From positions 24,919,308 through 24,983,307 of the forward strand of contig CM068841.1 of the NCBI GenBank assembly GCA_028554795.2: a stretch of 64,000 nt of DNA. The letters are read 5' to 3'. Of the stretch, positions 32,488 through 43,019 are shown one piece after another. The stretch's first letter is position 1. Every line of letters begins with the position of its first letter. Under the pieces are notes generated by a model that saw nothing but the letters and a program-made list of their open reading frames with translations, was not told where the DNA came from and searched no databases. This DNA comes from Sinohyriopsis cumingii. Lineage: Eukaryota > Mollusca > Bivalvia > Unionida > Unionidae. The translations under genes and the position numbers were made by a program.

Positions 32488-32910
32488 TTATTTTTTTATG
32501 GAATCTAGCGCATGAACTAATTTCACATCTGCAATATGTCTGTCTTGTAGATTTTTACTCTTATACGCAACATCATGAACATGACAAGCTTTATCAATAG
32601 CGTTTACTGGTTCCTCGCCTGGTTTTGGTTGATCTTGATTATCAAGTCTGATATCGAGTCGAGTACCAGGACCGCAATAATTATATCCTGGTAGATGTTT
32701 TTCTCCTGAGTATTTAGCCCATGGAGTACCTGGAAACTTTGACATCAAATTAGCAATATCACCACCGCGCTTATTAGGTAAAAACGAAAGATTCTTTCTA
32801 CCGCACGCAGAACATTTTCCACCATACGCTATTTTTTTATTTTTTGTTGTAACCGTAGCTAAATCAGTAGTTGCAGTTTTAGATCTACAGCGTAAGCAAT
32901 ATAAATTCAT
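32488..32910 (-). CDS. Zinc-ribbon plus parvovirus-type phospholipase A2
   Basis: Start taken at MNLYCLRCRSKT (32910), which keeps a 12-bp gap to the divergent ATPase; an upstream in-frame Met at 32937 would overlap it. Residues 5-8 and 33-36 give two CxxC pairs (CLRC, CSAC), a zinc ribbon. Residues 74-135 form a phospholipase A2 like that in parvovirus VP1: Ca-loop YCGPGT (78-83) and catalytic DKACHVHD (106-113) with a following VAYKSK helix. In parvoviruses this activity breaches endosomal membranes during entry (family knowledge), so an entry role is likely here. The frame is open over its whole length. Confidence 0.8.
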   Translation of the reverse strand: MNLYCLRCRSKTATTDLATVTTKNKKIAYGGKCSACGRKNLSFLPNKRGGDIANLMSKFPGTPWAKYSGEKHLPGYNYCGPGTRLDIRLDNQDQPKPGEEPVNAIDKACHVHDVAYKSKNLQDRHIADVKLVHALDSIKK

Positions 32911-32922
32911 GTTATAAAATAT

Positions 32923-33570
32923 ATGGATATAATTCATTTCTCAGCATCTCGGCAGCGAGAGCCGGTTAAACACCATCCTGCGCTACCGAATTCCATCAGA
33001 ATGATTATCATAGGACCATCTGGATCGGGTAAGACGCAGTTATTATTTAATCTGATAATGAGATGGTTGAAATGGGATAAATTATATTTAGTAGCATCAT
33101 CCGTTGATGATCAGAAGTGTTATGATGTACTTAAAGATTTCAATGAAAACGCAAGATTACTGGACGAAGATAATGATGTTATTGAGTTTATAACCGATAT
33201 TGATGAAGCACCGTCTGTTGATGTTTTAGACGGATTTATTAATAATTTAGTTGTGTATGATGATGTGAAGCTAGATAAACAATCAAATCCAGCCAGAATA
33301 TTTTCTCGTGGTAGACATAAAAATACAGATGTGATCTATGTTACTCAGCGATATACACAAATACCAAAAGTTATCAGAGACAACTGTAATATTTTAGTTG
33401 TGTTTAATGGCGTAGACACACATCAAACTTGGTGGAGCGGTAACATGGATATAAACAAATTCAGAAATTTCTTTTCACTAGCGCAAGCTACTCCGCATGG
33501 ATTTATAACAATAAATTTGCATGATCCTAGAACAAGATATCGTGTGGGTCTTGATAAAATATTTGGATAA
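32923..33570 (+). CDS. FtsK/HerA-type genome packaging ATPase (A32-like)
   Basis: An open frame of 215 codons. Walker A IIIGPSGSGKTQLL (31-39 core), Walker B NNLVVYDDV (109-115), and the downstream sensor-like TDVIYVTQRYTQIPKVIR and ITINLHDPRTRYRVGL. This is the short A32-like ATPase of Polintons, virophages and large DNA viruses that drives DNA into capsids. Its length is normal for the family. It diverges from the phospholipase gene across a TATAAAATATAT stretch. The stop codon is followed within three bases by the left end of the next element. Confidence 0.88.
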   Translation: MDIIHFSASRQREPVKHHPALPNSIRMIIIGPSGSGKTQLLFNLIMRWLKWDKLYLVASSVDDQKCYDVLKDFNENARLLDEDNDVIEFITDIDEAPSVDVLDGFINNLVVYDDVKLDKQSNPARIFSRGRHKNTDVIYVTQRYTQIPKVIRDNCNILVVFNGVDTHQTWWSGNMDINKFRNFFSLAQATPHGFITINLHDPRTRYRVGLDKIFG

Positions 33571-33589
33571 CAGAGGAGTAGTAAATGGG

Positions 33590-33850
33590 GCCACCCTAGC
33601 GACAAGGGACTTTACCATGCAAAAACGGTCCATGCACTCTGGCGACAATGGGAATTTAACATGGGGCATTTTAACATGGATGGGACTGTAGAGCGTCAAG
33701 GGGAATTGAACATGGAAATTGAACATGGGAATGTCACCCGGGGATCAATGGGAATTAAACATTGGTAACGTCATAGGTTTATAGGGTCAAAACCTTTTAT
33801 AGGGTGAAATGTATTTGTAGGGACAAAGGGTTGATAGGGACAAACATAGA
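33590..33850 (+). repeat. Degenerate GTCAAGGGGAATTGAACATGG repeats at the left end of copy A
   Basis: Several phrases of the type GGGAATT(T/G)AACATGG recur every 20-40 bp. The same set, with more units, stands at the left end of copy B (50405-50700), so it is part of the element terminus. Confidence 0.7.
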
Positions 33851-33859
33851 CATACAGAA

Positions 33860-34380
33860 ACAAACAAATATACATTCAAACACACAGAAAAGAGGACATA
33901 AATATTCTAAAGAAAGACTCACAGATAGAATAGAGACTCGATAAAAAAAAGTCTGTTGTATGGGTTCAAAACATTTATTCAAGTACATATATACATGGGC
34001 TCTCTGGCCTGTGCTTTGGTCTAAGCACTATCCATTAAATACATAAACATTTGAACATAAAAGAAACATATTTGCGAGTTGTTTAGTTATTGACTCTAGT
34101 AAACTAATGTTTAAAATTAACGTCCACTCCTTTCTAAAATCACTTCATATGCAACGAATTTACATTAAATGTTCGTTTATAAGAAAAAGCTAAAACAAAA
34201 CAAGTAACAAACAATCAAATAAGGGAAAGTTCGTGTTTGTCTCTCTATCCGTCACACACGTTGTTTAAAATCTGGTCAGCTACCACTTGTGTCTCAGCAT
34301 AGATGTTTCCCATCTCGTATTCCCTGTCAGTCGTAAATCTGCTGTTACGTCCATCGTGCTAGGTACACTTATCGGTAAGC
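33860..34380. other. Conserved non-coding left part of copy A
   Basis: No gene. Matches 50760-51230 of copy B (shared GGGCTCTCTGGCCTGTGCTT and CTTTGGTCTAAGCACTATCC). May hold the 3' untranslated or terminal region of the element. Confidence 0.5.
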
Positions 34381-34383
34381 AGA

Positions 34384-34970
34384 TCAAGAACAGTGATCGC
34401 CTTCTTCCCATGGAGGTACAACATATGCCATGTGAATAGTCACTTTTCCATCGGTGATGTCAAATTTTTCTCTCACCGACCACACGTCTTCAATAGCCCT
34501 CAAAAGTTTGGAAGAAGTTATTTCTGCAGGTGTGCTAAATCCGAGACATACAGGCGAGTTCAAACTGTCATGATACATAGATAGGCTCAAACGACCTTCA
34601 TCTTTGACTTGGCAATGACATTTGAGTTCCTCTAACAGTGAGTCAAGTAGATCCGTAATGAAACCTGATACTTCCTCGGCTGGAACATCAGACGCGAAGT
34701 CTTTAAATTTCACCGTGTAGGTGTTAAGTTGTCGTTCTAAATTTTCTCGAGGTCGCTGTCTGGGTCATTTGGATGCTAAAATACTCCTTTAGGTCTATTG
34801 AATCCTTTCCCTTCTTGAACGCAATTTGCTATGACGGTATGGTGGTGAAAGAAGTCAATGATGTTTGTTCCTTCTCTTTTTTCTTCTGCGTTGAGTTATT
34901 CATCTTTCTCGTCGCTTATCCTCGCAATGAAGTGTCGTTCTTGGAAGTCGTCCCTTTTTATACTGGGTGA
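34384..34970 (-). pseudogene. Duplicate of the polymerase N-terminal domain, copy A
   Basis: The minus strand encodes VKFKDFASDVPAEEVSGFIT ... LSLSMYHDSLNSPVCLGF ... KFDITDGKVTIHMAYVVPP, parallel to the first 130 residues of the polymerase gene just upstream (KDFKSDVP..., SLKSPVWIEFSRPAE..., DITDGKATLKM). It stands downstream of the polymerase gene on the same strand as a separate unit. Broken in this copy. Confidence 0.7.
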
Positions 34971-35159
34971 TAACAGCATGTCCATAAGGTAAAGTTTTGT
35001 GGTCTGGAAGTTTCACTGGTTACACGTAGTTTGTCATGGCATTAGTACATAACAACTAAGATGTGGTATTGCATTGGTGATGTGATCGTGAGGCATAGAA
35101 TCACACCCGAGTTTCTCGTTGGACTTCAGTCTTACGCTCTATACTTGCTGTTTGAAAGG

Positions 35160-38100
35160 ATTCATTTTTGTCGATTGGTCTTGGTAGTGACAATGAACTA
35201 TTGGTCTTGGACGTTGTCCCTATTTATATGCTGACCAATATCGATGTGACCGTACGGCAACGTAAAGTGATTGGGAAGTCTCACTCACTTCTGGTACACG
35301 ATTTGATAGATTTTTTCCAGGGGTCGACTGACGATGTGGTGAGTGGGTAAACGTACAATCTTGTTCGGTTGGTGAGTGGTCACTTTAAAGTTTCCATCCT
35401 CTCCCGATTGCAAGGCTTCTTTCAATACCCCAAAGTTGACCACTCGACTGGTACGATATTTCAGAGTCAGTCCTTTCACTTTGCACTCCGTGTGCACTTC
35501 TCCTTGTTTGTCCCGGTATTGGTAGCCGTAATTTTTACGACCGTCACTCGCGAAGCTTAGAAACTTGTCGTCGGGGTGTACGTCTGTCCAGGCTCCTAAA
35601 CGGTCTCCTTCGATGTTAGGGTGTTGCTGACCCGGTCGCTCGATGTAGATGCAACTGTCCGTGTCAAAGTACAGGACACGATCCCCTAACAGTTCTAAAG
35701 CTTCGTACAATTTTAAGCGAGCATGGGCTGTCACATAAGCCGCAATGATGACATTTCCAAATTGGTCGGCTTCTACAAAGTCCAGATCTTCTTCGTAATT
35801 GACCAAGATCAAATCCTCACGAACGACGTCCACGTGTTTCATATATTTGGTTTTGTCGTGAATCATCTGGAAGTAGCGGGAAGGTTCTGTCAAATATTCC
35901 GTCTTGGGTAAACACGGTCGTTGTGCCATTTTACCCTACAAGCAGTTTAACATCACTTTGGCAAACGATTGCCTGCCTTCGTTTTTCTCGATGTGGTCTA
36001 AAGGAATACCTTCTTCTTCATAGCATTTCTCTTTGAATGTCTTTTGGTCTTCGGAAGTGTGACACCAGGAAGGATAGCCGCTGGCTTCTTGTTTCAGTTT
36101 CAAAAAGGCATCCACGTAGTCTGCGAAAATGCCTTTCTGAGTGGGGTCACCCTTGTGGTATTGTTGTGTCTTGGGAAAGTGGCAAATTTCGTACACTTCT
36201 TACAGTTGGTATCCCATGTCCAGAGCTTTGAACAATTCCACGCTAACCCACGTTCCCGTCAAGGCACGTTCTTCCTGGGTGTGTTGACAAGGCTGATCTT
36301 GGTTGCACGTTTCGGCACAAGTGCGGCACAAAGGTAACATCAGTTTGCCTTGGCAATGGTGAGGTAGCACGGGATGGTACAAGTCCGTGGGAGGCAAGAC
36401 TTTGCACTTGATCAGACCTTCGATTTGTCGATTGTTTTTCAGGTCGATGTGTTACGTCAGCAATTGCGGGTGCCCTGCAGGAAAGTGACAATATTTGCAC
36501 ACGTAAGGATACAGCGAACACACGTTCAAGTATTTGATTTCTTCTCCTTTCTCTTCGTCGGCTTGGTACAGCAAACAGGTGGCATTGGTTCTACCTCCGT
36601 ACAAACTATTCCTTGGGTTCAGGGGTCCACCCACTGGTAACTTTCTACGATGCGTTTAAATTCGGGATCGATTTTCAAACGGTGATCCTACTCGTGTTCC
36701 CACATTTCCACCACTTGGTATCCTTTCTGTTCTAACTTTAGGCGTCGCTGACAAGTGTCCTGGTACAAGTCTTCCATGGTTCGTTGTAAAAACTGATTTT
36801 TAGTGCTACGATCAGGGTAACAGACGGGATATCCGTGAGATAAGCAACCGTTAAACTCGTACACGATCTTGGGGTTTTCTAAGTCCCAGCCATCTACCGA
36901 ATACGTTCCGATGGTCTTTTCACCCCCTCCGTTGCGGGCATGCTGAATCCATTTGTTTTCCTTGTCGCACAAGTAATGTAACCAACGTAGGGCTTTGACC
37001 GAGTATTGACGTTTGCAAAGTTGGTCGTTTGAGGGCTGATGACAGCCACGGTGTTTTGAGGCATGAATCGTTGGCGATACACTAAGGAACACGCTTTGGC
37101 AATGATGCAAGCTTCTTTCAAAGGATCGACCCCTCTGTGTTCCATGAACAGTTCTCGAAATTTTCCACAGCAACGTTGTAAAATGTCCACGTCGGAACGA
37201 CAATACTTAAGCATTTCTTCCTGAAAGTCGAAAGGGTCCGAGGCGTGAGCCTGGTACCAAGCGTAGAAAGCTTCTCGTTGTTCGGTACGCATGTTGTCGG
37301 GGTCGTAATTGTGAGCCTCAGGTAAATGGGGTAGAACGGCGTGTTGATTGGCTTCCGTATTGAAAAAGTGTGGAAAGTACCCTTTAACCATTTCTGTCAT
37401 TCCAAACGTTTTAGGCATTCGACTCAAAGGCATGGCCAAGTAATTCATCGAATCTTTAAACAGTACTTGTCCCACTTGCATGAAAATGATTTTGGCTCCG
37501 TTCAAAGTCACTTTAGGACGTTCGGTGCCATGTTCCGTATAGTATCTGAGAAGAAACTGTCCATCGTATCCGGAGAAATTGTGAGCCATCACCGTGGCAT
37601 GACGATGACTATCTCCGTAACGTTCGATGTCCTCTTGGCTCCACGTCTTGTCGATGGGGTCTAAGACCCATCGAACGAAATCGGCTAGCGTGTTCGGTCC
37701 CCGAAAGATTTTTTCACGTCCTCCAGGAATCTTGCTGCAGTGAGGGCAATGACTGAAGATAGGTTCTTGAACGCACTTCTCGCACGCTCGATGAGCCACG
37801 CAGAAATTAGGAATGTGAATGCCAGTCTCTTGCATGCATTCGAAATCGAAAAAGATGAAATTGCTTTTGTTCTTGTGACCATCCTCTTTCTCTGGTTGGG
37901 GTTGGTATTTTTGCATGTAGCACTGGTGTTCCAAGTCCACGATGTGATGACAAATGTGACATTTATTTTTCGTGAACATACGTGTGCCTTGGTATTATTG
38001 GTACGTATGCCTTATCCACACGTAGGGCACAATCTCAGGAGCTGACAAGCACATTTCTGCTGTGAACCTTGCGTCTTCAGATGTTGTTGGTAACAGGCAG

Positions 38101-39271
38101 GGCTGACAAACGTGCGCAGACAAGCAGGACAATGCATTGGTTCTTGCCGTTCGCTCAGACAGGGTTGAGAGGCCAAACATCCTGAGCATTTCGATCCACA
38201 ATGCTTGTGTTGCTCTCGATTATTATAACCACGGTCACGTTTCTCACAGTAATATCTGTATCCCAGGAATCCGGGGATGGCGGTAATGGTATCGAAATGT
38301 TCATCTTGATAATATACATGAATGTATTTTCCGTCCTTAAAGTCTTGGCCTCGAAACAACAGAGGTCCGCGCACTTTTTGAGGGTGCACTTTCAAGATGT
38401 ATCGTGGAGCTAGGGCATCTTGCAATTTTTGCATCTCAGGAATGCCACAGGGTGTGTCTTTGGACAGTCCGGCTTGTTGTAACAGGAGTTCTGCTTCATT
38501 TCGTTGTTTGGCTCGGTCGGATCGTTGAATAGTTTTCCAGGTTCTTTTCCATTCTACCGTGTCGTTCTTGTTGGCATAGGTTCGTCCCACCACGATGGCA
38601 CGGGCTAAACACATCTGGTCTTGAGGGTTGTTAATTCGGACGAGACTTGTTTTGGTGTTGCGAAGGTCGTCCACCAATAAGACCTTTTTGCGTCCAGTCC
38701 CTTGAGGAGGAGAGACGTGGGCCATTTTCAGTGTGGCTTTACCATCGGTGATGTCAAACTGATCATTAGATTGTTGTACGTGTTGAACCTTGTGCATGGC
38801 TTTGGAAGGGGTTAGTTCTGCGGGTCTGCTAAACTCGATCCAAACAGGGGATTTCAAGCTGTCGTGATCTATGGATAGTGTCAAGAAATCGTCTTCTTTG
38901 GGTTGACATTGTCGCTTTAGTGTGGTGAGCAAAGAATCCCACATCTCGGTGATAAACCCTTCTGCTTTCTCCAATGGTACGTCGGACTTGAAATCTTTAA
39001 ACTTCACCGTGTAGGTGTAAGTCGTGGTTTTAAATTGTCTAGAGGGTCGCTTTTCCGTCTCTCAAATGTGATAGTACTTTTCAGGGTTAACTGGTGGACT
39101 TTGGTTTGTAGTGGGCTCTCTATGTCTGGTCGCAGACGTGGAAGGTGTTGGTTCAGGTTTGCTCATGTCTTCTATTTGAGCGAATACTTCTTTTCGTGTG
39201 TGAGGCGATACGTCACTTTGTTGCCTCTTACGTTCTTCTTCTCTCTCACTGAAATCGTGCGATCGTTTCAT
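35160..39271 (-). pseudogene. Protein-primed DNA polymerase B, copy A (fossil)
   Basis: A pPolB gene of about 1,350 codons when compared with copies B and C, starting MKRSHDFSEREEERKRQ. Order: an N-terminal domain; a cysteine-rich zinc-binding region (CSGCLASQPC, CPACLRTF, CHICHHIV); exonuclease motifs FIFFDFECMQETGIH, MAHNFSGYDGQFLLRY and YCRSDVDIL; polymerase motif A (DVCSLYPYV type), KVMLNCL as motif B, and LYFDTDSCIYIERP as motif C. Protein-primed family-B polymerases copy linear DNA from a terminal protein and are the hallmark of Polintons. Several lesions. Confidence 0.88.
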
Positions 39272-39314
39272 CTCGATTGCTGATTCAGAAATGATTTAAC
39301 CAAGTTCATTCTCT

Positions 39315-39325
39315 CCATATATACC
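39315..39325 (-). promoter_or_regulatory. TATA-like box upstream of the copy A polymerase
   Basis: GGTATATATGG on the minus strand about 45-55 bp before the polymerase ATG. The same position holds a TATA-like sequence in copies B (56149-56159) and C (60351-60361). Confidence 0.45.
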
Positions 39326-39352
39326 CTCTCTACCTCTTGTTGTCACAATGAC

Positions 39353-39580
39353 TTGGTATATTTCACAAGGGCAAGTGAAAGCCAAGCATATAGGAGCCCA
39401 ACGACAGCGGTGCGTCTTAAACACCTCATGCATCTTGACGACCCTTCGATTCAAACCCTACCACGAAAGAAAAAAGTTGCAAGAGAAAAAACCCAGACAG
39501 TTGGTGTCTTCAAGAGAGCTAGAGACGCCGGCACTGTGTCGCTGGGACACGTACGTACTCCAGAAAACTACGCCACTCGA
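39353..39580 (+). CDS. Small basic frame divergent from the polymerase, copy A
   Basis: The plus-strand frame includes RLKHLMHLDDPSIQTLPRKK, then VGVFKRARDAGTVSL and HVRTPENYATRQR, and continues beyond the region shared with the other copies. The shared part is kept in the same frame in B (56243) and C (reverse, 60267), with a three-base, frame-preserving length difference (RDAGT versus RDGT). Basic, 55-60 residues. It could be a small DNA-binding protein or only conserved flank. Not recognised. Confidence 0.35.
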
Positions 39581-39789
39581 CAACGTTGTCTCCTTCTCTC
39601 AGTCACTTCTACTTTGTCGCTGAATACATTCTACCAACCCTGTTTTAACACACGTTTTCTTCATCTGATATTTATAAAAAATATACTAAACGCATTTTTA
39701 AAAGAACTACCCTTTTTCGACAGCAGTGACGGCGTCTCCTCCTGCTGTTACCACTGTTGCTGCACAAAGATGGTCTTTCCTTAAGATCA

Positions 39790-40840
39790 AAATATGAGAC
39801 AGAGCAAGTAAGTTGTGAAGTTGAGCAGAGGTGTCTAAACAACAACTGTCAAGCCCCTATGTTCCATTTCTGTTTGTGATAATAACTTGTGATACTTCAC
39901 ATTTTCTAAAGTGGAAATCTTTACAAACCGTACAAAAGTTATATGACTTTGGCTTCTGACAGTTGTACAGTCTTCACTTTATAAGTGTCACGAGAAAATT
40001 GTGTATCCAAGTTTAACCATATTCCAAAACACGCACACACTTGCAACATGACCAGAATCTGTACTTCTTTATTTGTGGATATCCAACAGACCCGTCCAAG
40101 CATATATAGCTGGTTAAGAACTGTAGGAATATCACCTCATTTTTTTCAGAAATATCAAAGCTTTTATGTGTATCTTCCCTGTTCCACCCTTTATTAGTTC
40201 TTAGGTATATTCCCTAAAGACACAAACAATTTGGAACAAAATTAAATTTTGAGTTAAGGTTTCTCTCTGTTTATACATTTTTTTCAAGTTGTTGGTACTT
40301 GGCATATGACATCCAAATACTTTCTCAAACTGAGAGGCATTTCTACACATGTCATTGCCTTTGTTAAATTCGGTTTTGTTGGTTAGTCATCGTTAATCTT
40401 TAATTCTATTTTTATGATGTATTTCTTTTTTGCTAGAAGATTTAATTTATTTATGTTGTTTAGTCTGTTGCTGCAAAAGAAAATACATGTATCTATAGCA
40501 AAGTGTTTAAGTTTGTTCAGTTTTTTTATTTCAAGCTCTACAAAAGGTACCAAGTTTGTCTTGCAAGGGGATTGAAACTTTAAGTTACGCGGATGTGAAG
40601 GAAAACATACCTTTGTTACTACAATTTGCTGTCTTTGTGTTCGTTCTAATCATGCTTGCCTTATATCTTTTTGTTTTAGGATCATATTTCTTCTGATGTA
40701 AATACATACATCAATGGACAGACAGCTTGGGTTATCATCCTTGAGGTTCACTGTACTTTTAGTTTCTTTATACAAACCCCAAAATCACTAGCTTGAAGGG
40801 GAAAAAAATAACAAAAAAACTGACACCTGGTACTGTAACA
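39790..40840. other. Non-coding interval in copy A, absent from B and C
   Basis: AT-rich, no motif. The divergent frame and the first tandem unit are adjacent in B and C, so this interval is either an insertion in A or was lost from B and C. Confidence 0.4.
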
Positions 40841-40856
40841 CATCTGTCTCTGTTGA

Positions 40857-41830
40857 TGTGAGTGTGCTTGACAAAATGTTTGAGTAAGATTAAAAATGTT
40901 TGTCAGTTTCAAAACTCGAACCAGTACTGTGGTCGTTTAATATTTTGATGTGGCAAGAAGAAATGGTACAATATGCAACAAAGGGATTGTACATTTACAC
41001 TCCAATCTGTCTGCACTGCAATGGTAACAACGCTCTTGCGTTGACATTATTTTGCCACACTACCTAAGAAAAAACAATTCATCACTCATCATAAACGATT
41101 TCATTGGCTATACATATTTTCTTTCCGCTTTCGCTTCGAATTGACTTCAGTACCTTTTCGCACAGTGACAAGATCGGACGTGTTTTTTGTTTGTTTTTTT
41201 TTATTCTGCGGCTGGTCGCTACACCACTTGCTCTGAATTTACATCCAAACATTGTGTTACGCATTGTAAGTGACTTCATTGGCCAACCGATATTTTACAC
41301 TTCTGTCTCTATTCATGCGAGTGTGCTTGTCAAAATGTTTGAGTAAGATTAAAAATGTTTGTCAGTTTCAAAACGCGAACCAGTACTGTGGCCGTTTAAT
41401 ATTTGATCTGGCAAGAAGAAATGGTACAATACGCAACAAAGGGTTTGTACGTTTACACTCTCCAATCTGTCCGCACTGCAATGGTAACAACGCTCTTGCG
41501 TTGGCATTATTTTGCCACACTACCTAAGAAAAAAACAATGCATCACTCATCATAAACGATTTCATTGGCTATACTTATTTTCTTACCGCTTTCGCTTCGA
41601 ATTGACTTCAGTACCGTTTCGCACAGTGACAAGATCGGATGTGTTGTTTTTTTTTTATTCTGCGGCTGGTCGCTACTCTACTTGCCCTGAATTTACAACC
41701 AAACAATGTGTTGCACATTGTAAGTGACTTCATTGGTCAGTCGATATTTTCCACCGCCTTAGCTTCAAATTGGTTTCACTTGTTATTCGCACCGCGAGAT
41801 GATCAGACGCGTTTTTCTGTACCTGACCAT
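40857..41830 (+). repeat. About 460-bp tandem repeats, copy A (two units)
   Basis: Units begin GTGAGTGTGCTTG(A/T)CAAAAT at 40857 and 41321. Each contains AACCAGTACTGTGG, CGTTTAATATTTGA and ACGATTTCATTGGCTAT. The second half of a unit is itself a diverged duplicate (two 'TTCATTGG...CGCTTCGAATT' stretches). Frames through the array are repeat products. Confidence 0.9.
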
Positions 41831-41839
41831 TAGTCACTT

Positions 41840-42645
41840 CACAAACAATAAAACTAACTCACAAATGATCACGCCATGGGCGACTCATGGAAATTATGTT
41901 AGTCATGTTACGAAATATATCACGACTTGTTTGGATGTACTTTTCTGTGATCACTGTTTAATCACATGCGTCTTCAGTTCACTCTTGTCATATTTATTAA
42001 AGGGTGTATTTTTTCTATGGATGTGATTGTTATGTTCTATATGTTCTTTTATGTTTTCAGTGATTTTACTTCATATCTGTATTTTAATTTAGATGTATAG
42101 ACTATGTAGTCTGAAATAAAGAATTCTTATCTTATCTTATGTAAGTGGAATGAGTGTTTCTTTGAAACTTTCATAAGGAAAATATACCGTAAGAAACAAA
42201 CGTACGTGTCGTGATATTTTTAAAGTAGGAATACATGCTCTCTCTCTCTCTCTCTGTGGTTTTGATTTATACCCTAATGAAATATGTTCCCGTTTGAAGA
42301 TACCTCTCCAAAATTGTGATAAGTGGTCACCATAATTACGCGAACTGTTCCGTTTGTCATCTTATTTTTTTCAAAAGTTTACACTCTAAAAAATTGTAGA
42401 ACGATTTTTTTTCTTCCATCAGTAAATCTTTGGATAAAATAAAAGCTTGAGTTTGCACAATTCTGGTATCTTAACTTTATCCTATTTTGGAACTGCAATA
42501 TGTCACGGAATTTTTCTTCTTCTAACATTAGATTTACAGTTTTTCAGAAAAAAAGACAATCACACGGCTTTTTCAAGAATGAAGCAAGTGACATTGCACT
42601 GTATAACCCTGCCTATGGTTAACTCTGAATTCTAAAGCCAAAACA
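41840..42645. other. Conserved tail of copy A, non-coding
   Basis: Matches 57840-58660 of copy B. Includes AATAAAGAATTCTTATCTTA near 42115 (a possible polyadenylation-type signal followed by ATCTTATCTTAT), and a (CT)n microsatellite at 42237-42256. Confidence 0.55.
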
Positions 42646-42722
42646 TGGATTCAGGAAAAAATTGTAACAATATTCGTCCTAGTCCTCAGGACGAACATTG
42701 TTACAGTTTTTTCCTGAACCCA
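42646..42722. repeat. Palindromic end of copy A
   Basis: Arms of 35 bp (42646-42680 and 42688-42722; inner end AACAATATTCGTCCT against AGGACGAACATTGTT) differ at three positions, with a 7-bp loop AGTCCTC. Only the left arm exists in copy B. The right arm runs directly into the Harbinger end. Confidence 0.85.
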
Positions 42723-43019
42723 TCACTAAACATCTTAAGTGTGTTTTTCGACTCAAATTTTGAGATTTTCCTCAATATTTGAGATTTTTCTCAAATCCGG
42801 TTTCACAAAGAACAAATGAGAAAAATCTAAACTCAAAGTTGAGAACTGTCCTCATTTATCTGAGGTTATGGTTATGCTCCCTCAAGTGGAGACGCTCAAA
42901 TATGGCGCTTGAACGATGTTATTGTCGACTTAGTGAGACAGGCAAAGAAGTTCATACAATTTCCCAGACAAGAGGCAGCATCAGTTGTCAAGCAGGGGTT
43001 TTACAGGATTTCTGGTAAG

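Larger units (their letters stand above)
17241..33571. mobile_element. Virus-like element of Polinton type with double-jelly-roll capsid gene (fossil)
   Basis: About 16.3 kb with its own gene set: capsid, penton-like, maturation protease, fibre-like, packaging ATPase, retroviral-type integrase, family-B polymerase with SF1 helicase, phospholipase A2 and nucleases. The left limit is sharp: it begins exactly where similarity to the second Harbinger copy ends. The right limit coincides with the left end of another element, one base-pair step after the ATPase gene, so the right terminus is probably missing. No matching terminal repeats are seen. The element is broken, with roughly ten lesions spread over it, but most genes are still readable, so it is of moderate age. 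The gene set resembles capsid elements seen as uncharacterised proteins in cnidarian and arthropod genomes (inference from memory). Confidence 0.85.
33574..42722 (-). mobile_element. pPolB-bearing virus-like element, copy A (fossil)
   Basis: The left end (GAGTAGTAAATGGGGCCACC) matches the left end of copy B at 50391. It contains, from left to right: short repeats, a duplicated-domain remnant, a protein-primed polymerase gene on the minus strand, a divergent small frame, about 460-bp tandem repeats and a conserved tail ending in a 35-bp palindrome. No capsid, integrase or ATPase genes. Clearly older than B and C, with more lesions (about eight) and visible divergence from them. Related to Polintons through the polymerase; no terminal inverted repeats of the usual Polinton type were found. 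Confidence 0.8.

Noticed and set aside
17241-42722. One single 25-kb Polinton holding both capsid genes and pPolB
   Set aside because: The left end of the pPolB unit is reproduced at 50391 with different flanks, and the capsid element has its own polymerase, so they are two elements.
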